DNA of 64,000 nt from Ciona intestinalis (taxonomy: Eukaryota > Chordata > Ascidiacea > Phlebobranchia > Cionidae). Numbering within the stretch: position 1 is the first letter of the stretch; each line of letters begins with the position of its first letter. Both the position numbers and the translations under genes were made by a program. The stretch lies in the NCBI RefSeq assembly GCF_000224145.3, contig NC_020174.2, positions 5,607,123-5,671,122 on the forward strand, read 5' to 3'. The notes beneath the pieces were generated by a model. It was not told the origin of the DNA. It worked only from the letters and a program-made list of their open reading frames with translations, and did not search any database. Of this stretch, positions 63,165-64,000 are shown in pieces.

Positions 63165-63791
63165 ATGCCATTGGGCAGATTCGGAAGTAAAAAACAAAGT
63201 AAAAATGCCAAACGTCGATTTGAACACCTTATGGTCATGGCCAAGGAGAATCCGGACCGAATCTTTGACTTGAGTGATTGCGAACTACATGAGGTTCCCA
63301 ACCTCATGTTCTCACAATGTCGTGTATTGCTAACAGAGAGTCTACTGCTACATTCCAATTTATTAAAGTCTCTCAAGCATGGTGGGAAAATGTCATGTCT
63401 AACTTCTCTAAGGGTATGTAAGTGAATTGCAATGTTAATGCTATTTGAAAACTCGTTATAGTTCTAATGTAAATTTTATGTATTGTGTTATAGCTATATG
63501 TAGGTGATTTCTGATATGTATGTAACTTAATCTGCTTTAGTGATTTAAAACAATGTAGGTTCTGTTGAATATGATAAGTTCCTCTTTAAACAATGTGAAT
63601 TCTGTATGAATATAATAAGTTCCTCTTTTGTTTTGTAACTATACAGTAACATGATCTACATTACAGATGACTATATTATATTTGTTGTAACTTCATATGA
63701 CACATTGTATGCATTATCGCAGGTGTTGGATTTACACAACAACCGCATTGCTCTACTACCTAAAGACATTGGTGTTCTTAGTAATCTACAG
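63165..63791 (+). CDS. LRSAM1: LRSAM1 E3 ubiquitin ligase, N-terminal exons
   Basis: Two coding exons, 63,165-63,413 and 63,723-63,791, then the gene runs off the right edge. Encodes MPLGRFGSKKQSKNAKRRFE, DLSDCELHEVP, LLLHSNLLKSL, then the first canonical leucine-rich repeat VLDLHNNRIALLPKDIGVLS NLQ. The start and the KCELSEIP-like and DLHDNQLTALP-like segments match human LRSAM1 closely. LRSAM1 (LRR, coiled coil, SAM and RING) ubiquitinates TSG101 and bacterial cargo in endosomal sorting and xenophagy; only the LRR start is in the window. An acceptor-like AAATTGCAG ends at 63,136, 28 bases before the ATG. Both introns are phase 0. Confidence 0.9.
63548..63629 (+). repeat. Imperfect ~40-bp tandem duplication in LRSAM1 intron 1
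   Basis: AAACAATGTAGGTTCTGTTG... and AAACAATGTGAATTCTGTAT..., each ending ATAAGTTCCTCTTT. Confidence 0.75.
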
Positions 63792-64000
63792 GTAACTTAA
63801 CTATAACAACTGTCTTTTGGATTCCCAAAATCACATGAGTTTGGGAGCATCTATTAGCATAACATTTTTGTATTGGACAAAATCTTGGGTGACCTGGCAA
63901 ACTGCAGTTACACTTATAGTCGTCAAACATAGGAAACCTTAATAATTACTGTGGCAAATGCATTATACTTGAGTTAAACTACACTCTTGTATAACAATTC

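Noticed and set aside
1-64000. LTR, retroviral, Polinton or LINE coding regions, CRISPR arrays
   Set aside because: No reverse transcriptase, integrase, capsid or repeat-spacer pattern seen in any frame.

Overview
The window is nuclear DNA of a tunicate, most likely an ascidian of the genus Ciona. Reasons: metazoan gene families (discoidin domain receptor kinase, Golgi alpha-mannosidase II, LRSAM1, CCDC186, hnRNP M) with short GT-AG introns, AT-rich compact intergenic DNA, and dozens of copies of a ~190-bp inverted-repeat element of the kind known from Ciona. Five runs of N (four of exactly 50) show a scaffolded draft; two of the joins look faulty. I saw no retroviral, LTR or Polinton material, no CRISPR and no clear tRNA or rRNA gene. 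Exon borders below were read by eye from reading frame, AG/GT sites and phase; the sums of exon lengths are multiples of three.

Left part (1-23,600): a cluster of five type II Golgi alpha-1,3-fucosyltransferase-like genes (GT10), four on the minus strand (called FUT-A to FUT-D) and one on the plus strand (FUT-E), all with the same three-exon plan and a nearly identical block in the last exon. Among them lie an intronless PLP enzyme of the isopenicillin-N-epimerase-like class, two stray hnRNP M exons next to a gap, an intronless seven-helix receptor-like gene and a GPX7/8-type glutathione peroxidase.

Middle part (23,600-43,000): a repeat-rich stretch, a three-exon PLAC8-domain gene, then a complete 18-exon Golgi alpha-mannosidase II (1149 aa) on the minus strand whose first intron holds a long-TIR, 9-bp-TSD transposon; then ~6 kb of mostly gene-poor DNA with a possible small membrane-protein gene in a patch of TGACGTCA sites.

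Right part (43,000-64,000): a 20-exon discoidin domain receptor tyrosine kinase (981 aa) with introns full of MITEs and SINE-like repeats and one exon shown twice because of a probable unmerged contig overlap; then CCDC186 (one coding exon, minus), diverging from TSTD2 (one coding exon, plus), followed closely by the first exons of LRSAM1.

Functionally, the fucosyltransferases and mannosidase II act on N-glycans in the Golgi, so the left two thirds is rich in glycan-processing genes, though whether the neighbourhood matters is not shown by sequence. The most rewarding observations are the homogenised block shared by FUT genes on both strands, and nested MITEs that fix the target site (TA) and relative age of two related families.
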